NCBI GenBank assembly: GCA_012103505.1
Contig: WLWP01000001.1
Location: 3,286,001 to 3,350,000 of the forward strand
Reading direction: 5' to 3'
DNA length: 64,000 nt
Source: Pseudomonadales bacterium
GTDB lineage: Bacteria; Pseudomonadota; Gammaproteobacteria; Pseudomonadales; Azotimanducaceae
Shown: positions 28,105 through 37,850 of the stretch, in pieces
Numbering within the stretch: position 1 is the first letter of the stretch
Layout: each line of letters opens with the position of its first letter
Program-made: the position numbers and the translations under genes
The notes under the pieces: generated by a model
What the model saw: only the letters and a program-made list of their open reading frames with translations
Told to the model about the DNA's origin: nothing
Database searches by the model: none

Positions 28105-28869
28105 GTGGTTGTAGAATTCGAAAAACAAGGTCGCATCGCGATCATCACACTCAATCGTCCCGATGCGCGCAACGCCGTCAACGGCGAAGTTGCGCAGCGG
28201 ATGGAAGAGATCCTCGACGAGTACGAGGCGGATGATGACCTGTGGGTGGCCATTCTGACTGCCAATGGCTCGGCTTTCTGTGCGGGTGCTGATCTCAAGG
28301 AGATCGCTGCCGGACGTGGCAACACATTGGCAACTAGGAAAGGCGGGTTCGCCGGAATCGTACGCAGAGAACGTCGCAAACCGTTAATTGCTGCCATTGC
28401 TGGTAGCGCATTAGCAGGTGGGACAGAAATCGCTTTGTCTTGCGACATGATTGTTTGCTCGACCGCAACCAATTTTGGATTGCCGGAAGTGAAACGATCA
28501 TTAGTCGCAGGTGCTGGTGGCCTGTTTCGACTACCGCGAGCGATCGGCATGGCACCTGCGCTCGAAGTCATTATGACAGGAGATCCGCTCTCCTCTGAGC
28601 GCGCGTATCAATTGGGTATGGTGAATCAAGTAGTGCCTCCTGAAGAGGTTATGACCGCAGCCAAGGCTCTAGCAGATCGGGTCATCGCCTCGGCCCCGCT
28701 AGCCGTACAAGCCAGTAGACGCGTGGCAGTGCGTGCATTTATGGATACCGATGACGACCTTTGGCGCGCCAGCGGCAAAGAATTTGCTGGTATCGCAGAT
28801 ACCGAGGATTTCCATGAAGGTCCACGCGCGTTTATCGAGAAACGTGAGCCAGTCTGGAAAGGCAAATAG
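28105..28869 (+). CDS. Enoyl-CoA hydratase/isomerase family protein (2)
   Basis: A 254-residue crotonase-fold protein starting at GTG 28105 with GAGGG seven bases upstream; the frame is open to 27919 but the extra N terminus is antisense to the nitroreductase remnant and not family-like. Motifs: ITLNRPDARNAVN, LTANGSAFCAGADLKE, GSALAGGTEIALSCD and the catalytic-loop LPEVKRSLVAGAGG, with Glu in LPE. A role in fatty-acid or side-chain beta-oxidation is likely. Confidence 0.88.
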   Translation: MVVEFEKQGRIAIITLNRPDARNAVNGEVAQRMEEILDEYEADDDLWVAILTANGSAFCAGADLKEIAAGRGNTLATRKGGFAGIVRRERRKPLIAAIAGSALAGGTEIALSCDMIVCSTATNFGLPEVKRSLVAGAGGLFRLPRAIGMAPALEVIMTGDPLSSERAYQLGMVNQVVPPEEVMTAAKALADRVIASAPLAVQASRRVAVRAFMDTDDDLWRASGKEFAGIADTEDFHEGPRAFIEKREPVWKGK

Positions 28870-28920
28870 CGATCACGGCTTTACTTGGCACGCAGGAACG
28901 CCATTTTGGACGGGAGCTAA

Positions 28921-30079
28921 CTAGAACGCGGTCCAGCGACAAGGCAACGCCAACGGACCACGGAACGCCCATCCACCAAAAGGTACTTCACCGGTAAGGT
29001 GCACGTCGGCAAACTTTTCAAAAAAGATCGGTAAGGCTACGTCCGCTATCAACGCGCGCGAAGCCCACGCACCAGCACAGAAATGTGGACCTGCGCCAAA
29101 GCTCAGTGACTTGCGGATGTCCCTCGTCACATCAAATTCTTCTGGCGAGGCAAAAACCTCTCGGTCTCTGTTCGCCGCACCGAACATAAAGAACACCCTA
29201 TCCTCAGGCTCAAACCGGACACCACCATAGTCATAGTTCTGGGCAACACGTCTGGGCGACATCCCGATTGGCGAGATCCAACGAGCATACTCTTCAAAGG
29301 CTTGAAGCCAGCTCGTCTCGCCCGAAAGGCATTTCTCAAGTTGGTCAGGATGGTCGAGCAAGGCCCAGATCGTTCCCGCTATGGCATCCCTAGGTTCATT
29401 CTGACCACCGGAGATCGATAACTTTATGTTTGCGCGCATTTGTTCAAGACTCAAACCCGCTCGAAGTTGTACACCCAGGAGCGACATGTCGTCGTCGGCA
29501 ACGCCTGCCATTATTTGGGCGTCTATATGGGCATCGATACTCGCGGTGCATTCATGGCAATGCGCTTCAACAGCCGCATCCCCACCGTAGTTGGCGCAAC
29601 CATCAATCATGCCTTGGCTGACACGATTCATCTCATCGACAGACATATCCGTAAGGCCGGTCATCACCCGCAACGCATGCGCTGAGACAGGCATCGCATA
29701 GCGCCAGAAAAGATCGCCAGAATCTTCGCCCTCGAGATCAGCGATCACGCGTTTTGTGTATTCGTGGAACTGTTCACGCCAATGGGATTTGACCGCCTGG
29801 GGCGACATACTCGGGTATATCGCCTTACGCTCGGTCATGTGATCGCGGCCATCTTTGCGCATGAGATTTTCACCCATCAAGACCGTCATCAACCCCTGTG
29901 GCTGCCAAGAAGAAAACACATCCGTCTTTTTTTTCGTTCACTGCAATATCAGCATGTCGCGTGATCAACGTGGCGTCGAGCTCTGGTACGTAGGCGATCG
30001 GCGGCATCTTCGCAAAATCTGGATAGGGATCGGTCCAGAAATTTTGCGGCTCGATAGAATAAGCAGGTGCATTAGACAT
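28921..30079 (-). pseudogene. Cytochrome P450 (third), frameshifted in an 8-base homopolymer
   Basis: The N terminus (ATG 30079; MSNAPAYSIEPQNFW...RHADIAVNEKK) and the remaining 332 residues (from ~29919; FSSWQPQGLMTVLMGENL...) are in different frames. They join exactly if one A is removed from the eight-A tract at 29927-29934, giving VNEKKTDVFSSW and a 385-residue P450. The heme loop FGAGPHFCAG is intact. The I-helix reads SGGQNEPRD, so the usual acid-Thr pair is missing, as in some P450 subgroups. ExxR is not obvious. The gene may be inactive, phase-variable, or misread. It is divergent from the carotenoid oxygenase. Confidence 0.8.
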
Positions 30080-30168
30080 GGCCTGAAGTATACATGGGGT
30101 TCAGTCAGTCACGAGCGCAGGCTAAAGGAGTCTGGTAACGTACCCGGCTGACCCACGAGTGAGCAGAT

Positions 30169-31635
30169 ATGCAAACAACTCTTAAGAATGATATCCACGG
30201 CAACTTGCCGGAAAACGACGACCACCCTTATCGCACTGGTGCCTGGACGCCGAACACACGCGAATACGAAGTCATCGAACCTGAAGTCATTGGAGACCTA
30301 CCCAGTGATCTCGCTGGGGTGTACATCCGCAACACTGAGAACCCACTGCACGGCGCGCTGGGCCGATATCACCCGTTCGACGGGGACGGCATGCTGCACT
30401 CGCTGTATTTCGACTCGGGTCACGTGGAGTATCGGAATCGCTTTATCCGCACCGATGGATTTGAAGCTGAATTGGATGCCGGTGAACCTTTGTGGGCGGG
30501 CTTGCGAGAAAATCCGAGCCTTTCCAAACAAGATGGTTGGGGTGCACGAACCCGACTCAAGGACTCTTCAAGTACTGACGTTGTCGTTCACAACGGCATT
30601 GCTGCAACCAGTTTCTATCAGTGCGGCGATGTCTACGAGTTAGATCCGCGTACTTTAGAACACAGAGGTAAAGCCGACTGGACTAAAGACGTTACACCGG
30701 GATGGGGGGTCTCTGCACATACGAAAGTTGATGAAGCCACTGGCGAGATGCTTTTCTTTAACTACTCGAAAGAAGCGCCGTACATGCACTATGGCGTCGT
30801 CGACAATAAGGGACAGCTCGCACACTACATTCCAATCGAGCTACCCGGGCCCAGACTGCCTCACGACATGGCGTTCACAGATCGCTATGCCATCTTGAAT
30901 GACTTGCCACTTTTCTGGGATCCAGAAGCGCTTACCCAAGGCGCTCACGCAGTTCGGTTCTTTCCTGAACTTGGCAGCCGTTTCGGTATCGTGCCCCGCC
31001 GCGGATCCAGCGACCAAGTCGTCTGGTTTACCGCCAAACCAACCTACGTCCTACATTGGATTAATGCCTTTGAAGATGGCGACGAAATTGTCCTCGATGG
31101 TTATACACAAGACCCTCGACGAGGCATTCGGACTAAGGGTCTACCTGAAACCCTCACCCCGTTCGCGATGTTGGACATTAACGCGATCGGTGCACATGCT
31201 TATCGCTGGCGTTTCAATATGAAGACCGGTGAAGTGCAAGAAGGTCCACTCGAGGAGGGTATTTCAGAGTTTGGCATGATAAACCCGAACGTTGCCGGAA
31301 AGCGTTACCAATACACATGGGGTATGACCGCAAAACCCGGTTGGTTCTTATTCGATGGCATGATGCGTTTAGACGTTCATAGTGGTGACATAGAACGCTA
31401 TCAATTCCCTGAAGGCGTCTATGCAAGTGAAAGCCCTATGGCGCCACGCGTGGGTAGTCAGGCGGAAGACGATGGCTACGTCATGACCTTTACAACGGAT
31501 ATGAATACAGACTCCTCGGCTTGTGAGATCTTCGCCGCGGACAGCATCAGCAAGGGTCCGATCGCCAAAATCAAACTGCCACAACGTATATGCGTGGGCA
31601 CTCACTCGTATTGGGCAGGGAAAAACGCCCTGTAA
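30169..31635 (+). CDS. Carotenoid cleavage oxygenase family protein
   Basis: A 488-residue seven-bladed-propeller Fe(II) oxygenase (RPE65/CCD/lignostilbene dioxygenase family), which splits C=C bonds in carotenoids or stilbenes. Motifs: YIRNTENPLHG, the HPFDGDGMLHSLYFD strand, and His ligand candidates in WGVSAHTKVD, LPHDMAFTDRYAI, YVLHWINAFEDGDE and VGTHSYW near the C terminus. That supplies the four iron histidines. The length is normal. It is convergent with the fatty-acid hydroxylase gene. Confidence 0.9.
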   Translation: MQTTLKNDIHGNLPENDDHPYRTGAWTPNTREYEVIEPEVIGDLPSDLAGVYIRNTENPLHGALGRYHPFDGDGMLHSLYFDSGHVEYRNRFIRTDGFEAELDAGEPLWAGLRENPSLSKQDGWGARTRLKDSSSTDVVVHNGIAATSFYQCGDVYELDPRTLEHRGKADWTKDVTPGWGVSAHTKVDEATGEMLFFNYSKEAPYMHYGVVDNKGQLAHYIPIELPGPRLPHDMAFTDRYAILNDLPLFWDPEALTQGAHAVRFFPELGSRFGIVPRRGSSDQVVWFTAKPTYVLHWINAFEDGDEIVLDGYTQDPRRGIRTKGLPETLTPFAMLDINAIGAHAYRWRFNMKTGEVQEGPLEEGISEFGMINPNVAGKRYQYTWGMTAKPGWFLFDGMMRLDVHSGDIERYQFPEGVYASESPMAPRVGSQAEDDGYVMTFTTDMNTDSSACEIFAADSISKGPIAKIKLPQRICVGTHSYWAGKNAL

Positions 31636-31641
31636 AAAGAG

Positions 31642-32664
31642 TTAGGCGTCTGGCTTGTCTTTGGGAAATGGCCGCGGCGACCTTTTCGCCAACGCCGCCC
31701 ATTCTTTAAAAGGTGCCGCGACATTCTGCTGAAAAGACCGGCACTCATCCTGAGTCTCAGGGCCCAATCCCCAAGGCGTGTACTCATCCTTCTCGGGAAT
31801 ATAAAACGTGCCAAACATCCGATCAAACACACTCGTTACCGCAGCGAGGTTGGTGTCTCTGTGCTTGTCTAAATAAGAATGATGAGTGTGGTGCATAGCT
31901 GGGCTTTGCAGCCACATACATAACCAGTTCGGATAGTGCAGTGCAATATGGTAGTGGCGGAAGTTCCCTGTCAGCCCGAACAAAAAGGCGAACAAACCCA
32001 TCCCCAACAATGTCGCCTGATTCAGTTGGCCGTCGAAGAGATAGGCAAAGAACGCACCAGGAATCGCAAAGCCGAGCGCAGCGCCAGCGGCCCATATCGG
32101 ACCTGCGATAAAGTGTTCGCGCGTGCGCGTGAGCGGCGTGAGAACTTCAGCAGAGTGATGCACTTTATGAATCGCCCAGAACGCGGGAACTTTGTGCATC
32201 GTATAGTGAATCGCGTAAAAGAACGCGTCGTAGAATAAGAGAACTATCAAGCTATACAACAGCATCCATGCATAGTGAGGAGCCAACTCCGGGGATGAAC
32301 CAAAGCTCGTCTGCAATAAACTCATGAGACCAGATTCGATGAAAGGTCCAACCGACACAAGGAGTAGTCCGATCCACAAAGGTCTTAGAAGCCGCTCCAA
32401 GATCCACAGCCATATATCCACGCGCGCCGATTCGTGTGTATAGACATCTTTCGGCAGGAGGAACTGTAGGAAAGGCATCTCCTGCATCCGCCCTTCTGCG
32501 TTTTTTGCGCCGCGCCCTCTTCTAAGGAAAAAGATTCCGGATGCAAGAAGTAGCGTTATTGCGATCGTCTGCCAAGCCAACGCCGCAGGAAGGTTATCCG
32601 CAAGTAGCGGCAAAACAATCTCTACCAATTCCGAGATTGGTCCCGTGGGCACTTGCTGAGTCAT
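31642..32664 (-). CDS. Sterol desaturase / fatty-acid hydroxylase family membrane protein
   Basis: A 340-residue integral membrane di-iron protein with four to five hydrophobic segments. The family's histidine clusters are visible: HYTMHKVPAFWAIHKVHH (HxxxH and HxxHH), then HYHIALHY and the C-terminal HHTHH. Such enzymes hydroxylate or desaturate lipids, sterols or carotenoids. The N-terminal tail faces the membrane edge. It begins 12 bases after the acyl-CoA dehydrogenase stop, so it is probably the last gene of that operon. Confidence 0.88.
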   Translation of the reverse strand: MTQQVPTGPISELVEIVLPLLADNLPAALAWQTIAITLLLASGIFFLRRGRGAKNAEGRMQEMPFLQFLLPKDVYTHESARVDIWLWILERLLRPLWIGLLLVSVGPFIESGLMSLLQTSFGSSPELAPHYAWMLLYSLIVLLFYDAFFYAIHYTMHKVPAFWAIHKVHHSAEVLTPLTRTREHFIAGPIWAAGAALGFAIPGAFFAYLFDGQLNQATLLGMGLFAFLFGLTGNFRHYHIALHYPNWLCMWLQSPAMHHTHHSYLDKHRDTNLAAVTSVFDRMFGTFYIPEKDEYTPWGLGPETQDECRSFQQNVAAPFKEWAALAKRSPRPFPKDKPDA

Positions 32665-32676
32665 GCAACAAGCAGA

Positions 32677-33945
32677 CTAAATATCTGAAAGATTCCTCGG
32701 CACATCTCGAAATGGACCCGTATCAAACCTGGGTTCTTTCGGCAGTTCGAGCACCCGCTCGGAGATAATGTTCTTTTGGATCTCGTCCGTACCACCCGCT
32801 ATCGAAATGGCCGGTACTGAAACCAAGATCTCAGCAATCACTCCATCCATCGGTGAATCGGTGCCCTTCAACATCGAGTCTATACCTGAAACAAGTGTAT
32901 GCACGTGAGAAGCCTGGCGAGCAATAACACTTGCAGCTAGCTTACCGATGGAACCTTCTGGGATCACATTCGAGTTACCTGCTCTGCGCTTTTGCGCGGC
33001 ACTCGCTGCAGTAAGATCTGACGCCTTTTTCATGGCGATCAACTTTGCCAACTCCTGGCGTACTTGTGGATCAGAAATCGCCCCTGTCTCTATCGCTCGC
33101 GGCATAGCAAGGTCTACCCGACCCGCTCGTTGTGGATACCAGGTGTAGGGTTCTAATGCGATTGCAAGCTCGTCTCTATATTGCTGATAGATCGGACCCT
33201 GCAAATCTTTGACCTTGCCGCCACTACGGTCGCCACCGAATCCTTGTCGTTCTGCCGACAGAGTGGTTGCCGCGATCTTCCAACCTTCGCCTTCAGCACC
33301 GAGCAGGTCCTCGGCTAATACCTCAGCATCGGCCATAAAGACTTCATTAAACGACGCATGTCCATTCATTTGCCGCAAAGGTCGCACCTCCACCTCTGGC
33401 TGGCGCATGTTGATGAGGAAATAGCTGATGCCTTGATGTTTGGGTACATCCCAATCCGTGCGTGCGACTAAAATTCCGAAGTCCGCGTGGTGAGCACTGG
33501 TATTCCAAACTTTCTGGCCATTTACGACCCAACGGTGACCGTCTTTTTCGGCTTTCGTGGTCAGTCCAGCGAGATCTGAACCACTGCCCGGTTCACTGAA
33601 AAGCTGACACCAACTGGCTTGCCCAGTGAGGATCGGGCGCAAGTACTTCTTCTTCTGTGCGTCTGTGCCGTGCACCAATATCGTGTGCGATGCGAGGCGT
33701 CCTGGACCGCCTTGTGCGACCCCAACTGCACCGTGGTCATCAAAAGCTTGATTGACCGCACCCGCTTGCTCGATCGAGAAATTTCGCCCGTAGTATTCTT
33801 CTGGCCAAGTGGGCGCAGCCCAACCCCCTTCCACCAATATCTCTCGCCACGCTGCCAAGCCGCGTTCTGGATCCCAGTTTTCTCTGAGCCAAGCGTCGGC
33901 GTCTCGATATATCTCGTCATAACTCAAATTAGGATGATCAGACAT
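32677..33945 (-). CDS. Acyl-CoA dehydrogenase (large form, second in operon)
   Basis: A 422-residue FAD acyl-CoA dehydrogenase: N-terminal helical domain, SEPGSGSDLAGLTTKAE, the HRWVVNGQKVWNTSAHHADF strand, and the C-terminal GGTDEIQKNIISERVLELPK. It should desaturate an acyl-CoA at the alpha-beta bond. It overlaps the preceding acyl-CoA dehydrogenase by eight bases. Paired ACADs of this kind often form heteromeric enzymes for bulky substrates such as steroid side chains (FadE-type pairs); that is inference from arrangement. Confidence 0.92.
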   Translation of the reverse strand: MSDHPNLSYDEIYRDADAWLRENWDPERGLAAWREILVEGGWAAPTWPEEYYGRNFSIEQAGAVNQAFDDHGAVGVAQGGPGRLASHTILVHGTDAQKKKYLRPILTGQASWCQLFSEPGSGSDLAGLTTKAEKDGHRWVVNGQKVWNTSAHHADFGILVARTDWDVPKHQGISYFLINMRQPEVEVRPLRQMNGHASFNEVFMADAEVLAEDLLGAEGEGWKIAATTLSAERQGFGGDRSGGKVKDLQGPIYQQYRDELAIALEPYTWYPQRAGRVDLAMPRAIETGAISDPQVRQELAKLIAMKKASDLTAASAAQKRRAGNSNVIPEGSIGKLAASVIARQASHVHTLVSGIDSMLKGTDSPMDGVIAEILVSVPAISIAGGTDEIQKNIISERVLELPKEPRFDTGPFRDVPRNLSDI

Positions 33946-35035
33946 TTGCTGTCGCCTCCATACGTTGCATCATGCGTTCCCTGTGCCAGTTTGGAGATCC
34001 TAGGAACATTTCAGACGCTTTGGCCCTTTTAAACCAAAGGTGGGTGTCTTCTTCCCAGGTAAAACCAATACCACCGCGAAGCTGTATCGCTTGCTTCGCA
34101 ACACTCAAATAGGCATCACTGGCCAATGCCTTAGCCATATTTGGCGAGTAGGCATCGCCTTCACCACTAGCCATGAAACGACCAGCTTCATGCGTCATCG
34201 CTTTGGCAAGCTCCAGCTCCAGTAACAAATCAGCACACCGATGTTTGAGTGACTGAAACGAGCCAATTTGTCGTCCAAATTGAACCCGCATCTTCATATA
34301 TTCGATAGTCGTCTCAAATAATCGCTCTGCGCCGCCAATCATCTCGTGTGCAAGGGTTGTGCTCATTTGATCCCACAAAAGGTCGATATCTACAGTACCA
34401 GGCCCAGAAATAAGCTCGCCTTCACAATCTTCAAAACTCACTCTGGCCAGCTTCCGGGTCGGATCAATCGCATCTAGAGCGGTTATCGACACGGCTGCTG
34501 GTGCCACTTCGTAGAGCGACAGTCCATCCGATGTCCCGGCAACAACGATGAGCGAATCCGCGACGTGTGCATCTACCACAACCGCTGCAGCCCCATTTAG
34601 CCGACCGCCACTGGCCTTAATACCGTCACCCACAGCGTCGGCACCGCTTAGATCATCCAACGCCAGTGCCGCAATCTTGGTACCGGCTGCTATTTCGGGC
34701 AGCAATCGTTCTTTAGCCTCTTCTGTCGCCGAATTCAAAATCGCGTATCCAGCCATCACAGCGGAGGCGAAATATGGTCCACAGTACAAGTGTCGCCCCA
34801 TCTCTTGAGCAATGATGCCGAGCTCGATAGGACCAAACCCGAAGCCACCATACGCTTCGGGAAGATGTGTACCGAGCAAAGCAACTTCTTGGCTTAATTG
34901 TTGCCACACCTTGGTGTCATACCCTTGTTCCGATTCCATCAATGCACGCACCGCGGTCGGTGGTGACTTGTCGTTCAGGAACCGGGACACCACATCTCGA
35001 AACTGAAGCTGATCTTCTGTAAACCCTACCTGCAT
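33938..35035 (-). CDS. Acyl-CoA dehydrogenase (small form, first in operon)
   Basis: A 365-residue acyl-CoA dehydrogenase paralogue. It keeps the N-terminal FTEDQLQFRDVVSRFL, the middle LFETTIEYMKMRVQFGRQIG, and the C-terminal QLRGGIGFTWEEDTHLWFKRA. The beta-barrel region is shorter and divergent (for example LALDDLSGADAVG), as in the partner subunits of alpha2beta2 dehydrogenases. It is first in a three-gene unit (ACAD-ACAD-fatty acid hydroxylase) and divergent from an SDR gene. Confidence 0.88.
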   Translation of the reverse strand: MQVGFTEDQLQFRDVVSRFLNDKSPPTAVRALMESEQGYDTKVWQQLSQEVALLGTHLPEAYGGFGFGPIELGIIAQEMGRHLYCGPYFASAVMAGYAILNSATEEAKERLLPEIAAGTKIAALALDDLSGADAVGDGIKASGGRLNGAAAVVVDAHVADSLIVVAGTSDGLSLYEVAPAAVSITALDAIDPTRKLARVSFEDCEGELISGPGTVDIDLLWDQMSTTLAHEMIGGAERLFETTIEYMKMRVQFGRQIGSFQSLKHRCADLLLELELAKAMTHEAGRFMASGEGDAYSPNMAKALASDAYLSVAKQAIQLRGGIGFTWEEDTHLWFKRAKASEMFLGSPNWHRERMMQRMEATANV

Positions 35036-35069
35036 CTGTTACCCCCAATTACAGGCAAAGATTCTACCT

Positions 35070-35106
35070 ACCCGTAACAGATTTAATAGGGAGCGTTTGT
35101 ACGGGT
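35070..35106. promoter_or_regulatory. Inverted repeat in the ACAD/SDR divergent promoter region
   Basis: ACCCGTA (35070-35076) and TACGGGT (35100-35106) form a perfect 7-base inverted repeat 30 bases apart centre to centre, between the two divergent genes. Three helical turns of separation would place both arms on the same DNA face. It could be an operator for a dimeric regulator not encoded here. Confidence 0.3.
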
Positions 35107-35167
35107 TGAATCCCATCCAGGTCTCGCCTAGCCTCGGTAACCTCGTCAAAAACGTTAGGGGAGCGAT

Positions 35168-36049
35168 ATGAGTGAATTTGAAGACAAAGTCGTGGTCGTC
35201 ACGGGCGCGGGTGGTGGATTAGGAAAATCACACGCACTTGAGTTCGCGGCACGCGGGGCAAAGGTCGTGGTAAATGATCTTGGTGGCAGTGGTGACGGTG
35301 TTGGCAGCAGTGACATGGCTGATCAAGTGGTTGATGAAATCAAAGCGTCTGGTGGTATCGCCATCGCAAACAAGGCAAGTGTCTCTGACAAGGCTGGGGC
35401 GAAATCCATCATCGATGACGCAGTCGCTGAATTTGGCACCGTCGACATTCTCATCAATAACGCTGGCATCTTACGAGATAAGAGTTTTAAAAAAATGGCG
35501 CTTGAAGATTGGGACATCGTGATGGATGTGCACCTCAATGGTACCGCCTATGTAACTCACGCCGCGTGGCCAATCATGTACGAAAAAGGCTACGGGCGGA
35601 TCGTCATGACGAGCTCAACTTCCGGCATCTACGGTAATTTCGGTCAAGCAAACTACGGCGCCGCGAAAATGGGCATGCTGGGTTTAATCAACGTCCTTGC
35701 AATCGAGGGTGCGACCAAGAACGTTCGCGTTAATGGTCTAGCGCCAGGTGCCGCGACACGCCTCATCGCCACGATACCTGGTCGTCAGGACCTTGATCCA
35801 GACAACCCCGATCCGTCAGCACATCCGAAACTTGTCACACCTGCAGTGATTCTCATGTCGAGTGAAAATGCACCGACTGGCAAGATCATCCAAGCGAGTG
35901 GCGGTCATTTCTCGATGTGTGCGATCTTCAACAATCAGGACATTGATCTTGGGCTCGATGTGACTTTTGAAGATTTAGAGGCAAACGCAGAACGACTCTA
36001 TGACATGTCGAGTGCGCAGGAAGGATGGAATCGTCGCGGCGGTAGTTAG
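35168..36049 (+). CDS. SDR (3R)-hydroxyacyl-CoA dehydrogenase-like, paralogue
   Basis: A 293-residue SDR sharing long identical stretches with the 25628 gene (VVVNDLGG, NNAGILRDKSF, GIYGNFGQANY). The active site Tyr and Lys are in QANYGAAKMG. GGGAG lies just before ATG 35168. It most likely serves the same type of substrate, a 3-hydroxyacyl-CoA, beside the acyl-CoA dehydrogenase pair, giving dehydrogenation and oxidation steps of one pathway. Confidence 0.9.
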   Translation: MSEFEDKVVVVTGAGGGLGKSHALEFAARGAKVVVNDLGGSGDGVGSSDMADQVVDEIKASGGIAIANKASVSDKAGAKSIIDDAVAEFGTVDILINNAGILRDKSFKKMALEDWDIVMDVHLNGTAYVTHAAWPIMYEKGYGRIVMTSSTSGIYGNFGQANYGAAKMGMLGLINVLAIEGATKNVRVNGLAPGAATRLIATIPGRQDLDPDNPDPSAHPKLVTPAVILMSSENAPTGKIIQASGGHFSMCAIFNNQDIDLGLDVTFEDLEANAERLYDMSSAQEGWNRRGGS

Positions 36050-36098
36050 GAACCACCTAGTTTCTACCGGCTTTCCACCGCTCACTTCGCTACCAGCC

Positions 36099-36131
36099 AA
36101 CAAACACGCCGCACTTCGCAGCGTGTTTGTT
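36099..36131 (+). terminator. Stem-loop terminator after the SDR gene
   Basis: AACAAACACGC and GCGTGTTTGTT form a perfect 11-base stem around an 11-base loop, 50 bases after the SDR stop and 24 before the amidohydrolase start. The right arm ends in a T-rich run, as in intrinsic terminators. It might instead act in the amidohydrolase leader. Confidence 0.6.
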
Positions 36132-36154
36132 CAGTAGATAAATCAAGGCCACAT

Positions 36155-37807
36155 ATGACGATCACTATTTACCAAGCACGCAAAATCCTGACCATGAATC
36201 CTGCCAATCCTGCGGGCACACACATCGCGGTTCGTGACGGCTTGATTCTTGGGGTGGGTTCGCTCGATGAAGTTGCTGGCTGGGGCGACTATGAGCTCGA
36301 TGACACGTTTAAAGATCATGTGATCGTCCCTGGTTTCGTCGAAGCCCATGCACACATTATGGCCGCTGGGATCATGCAGCTCCCTTACGTTGGCTTCTTC
36401 GACCGAAAACTAGCTGACGGTGCAACAGCACCTGGCATCAAAAGCTACGATGCCTTGATCACAAAACTTCAGGAGGAAGATCAGAAACTTGAAGATCCAA
36501 ACGCGCCCCTGGTCGCCGGTGGCTTTGATCCAATCTACTTTCCAGATGAGCCGAGGCTGACGAGGCAACATCTCGACCAAGTCTCTTCAACCCGGGCAAT
36601 CTATCTGCATCACGCAAGCGGTCACTTGGCCACCGTGAATACAGCCATGCTCGCGCGCAATAACGTCACAAAGGATCTCAAGATCCAAGGCTTAGGTCGT
36701 GACTCCGATGGTGACTTGGACGGTGAGTTGCGGGAGCCACCCGCTATGGGCACGTGTAAGGATGCTATGCGTATCGTGCACTTCGCGAACTCAACAGAAT
36801 CTGCGCTACGCGACTTCGGTGCGATGGCGCGCAACGCGGGAATAACGACCTGTACCGATCTCGCAGGACAAGCAATTTTGGCGCCCAAGGTCCTTACCAT
36901 GTGGCGCACCATTACAGCGGAGGATGCTTATCCACTACGCATCGCGCAGTACAACATTCCCGCCATACCTGGTTCAGAGACCAATTTTGAGAGCGTCGCC
37001 GACCAATTCGTCGATCTCAAGAATAGCGCTAGCGAAAAACTTCGGTTTCCTGGCGTCAAATTCGTTCTAGATGGGTCCATTCAAGGGTTCAGCGCGTTAA
37101 TCAAAGAGCCGCGCTATTTCTCGGGCGAGGATCATGGCCAACTTCTCACCGTGCCAGACCAGTTCCTTGATTGGCTGCGGCCTTTTCACAACCGCGGGTT
37201 GAATGTACACATGCACTGCAACGGCAATCTGACTCAGGATCTTGCCATCGAGACAGTCGAGAAGGTCCTCCGTGAAGACCCTTGGCTCGATCACCGCCAT
37301 ACCATTACCCACGCGCAACTGACCACCCAAGCGCAGTTAAGAAAGATGGCGAAACTGGGTTTGTGCGCCAACTTCTTCTCCAATCATCTGTGGTACTGGG
37401 GAGACCAACATTATGCAATCACTGTCGGACCGGAACGAGCTAACGCACTGGAACCTTGCGCATCGGCTATCCGCGAAGGGGTTTCCTTCTCAGTCCATTC
37501 AGATGCGGGTGTTACTCCTTTGGGCTCACTACACACCATGTGGTGCGCTGTTAATCGAGTTACTCCAACAGGTCGCATCCTCGGCGAGGTCGAGAAGATC
37601 ACACCCTACGAGGCGCTAAAAGCCGTGACGATCAGCGCTGCCTATCAAATGCACCTAGATGATGAGATTGGCTCCCTCGAGGCAGGCAAGAAGGCTGATT
37701 TCGCCGTGCTCGAAGAAGATCCACTAAGCGTCGATCCCATGGCCATCAAAGACATCGGCGTATGGGGTACCGTGCTGGTCGGACGCAAGAATCAGGCATC
37801 CGCCTAA
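36155..37807 (+). CDS. Amidohydrolase family protein (YtcJ-like)
   Basis: A 550-residue metal-dependent hydrolase of the amidohydrolase superfamily, YtcJ/exoenzyme-regulatory (AepA)-like branch. Motifs: VIVPGFVEAHAHIMAAG (HxH metal pair), FVLDGSIQGFSALI, and the SLEAGKKADFAVLEEDP end. It probably hydrolyses amides or lactams; the substrate is unknown. Next comes a CobW-type metallochaperone, which suggests zinc supply to this enzyme. Confidence 0.88.
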   Translation: MTITIYQARKILTMNPANPAGTHIAVRDGLILGVGSLDEVAGWGDYELDDTFKDHVIVPGFVEAHAHIMAAGIMQLPYVGFFDRKLADGATAPGIKSYDALITKLQEEDQKLEDPNAPLVAGGFDPIYFPDEPRLTRQHLDQVSSTRAIYLHHASGHLATVNTAMLARNNVTKDLKIQGLGRDSDGDLDGELREPPAMGTCKDAMRIVHFANSTESALRDFGAMARNAGITTCTDLAGQAILAPKVLTMWRTITAEDAYPLRIAQYNIPAIPGSETNFESVADQFVDLKNSASEKLRFPGVKFVLDGSIQGFSALIKEPRYFSGEDHGQLLTVPDQFLDWLRPFHNRGLNVHMHCNGNLTQDLAIETVEKVLREDPWLDHRHTITHAQLTTQAQLRKMAKLGLCANFFSNHLWYWGDQHYAITVGPERANALEPCASAIREGVSFSVHSDAGVTPLGSLHTMWCAVNRVTPTGRILGEVEKITPYEALKAVTISAAYQMHLDDEIGSLEAGKKADFAVLEEDPLSVDPMAIKDIGVWGTVLVGRKNQASA

Positions 37808-37850
37808 TGACCAAGGGACCAGGGCCTCAACAGTTGCGACGCCCTAACCA

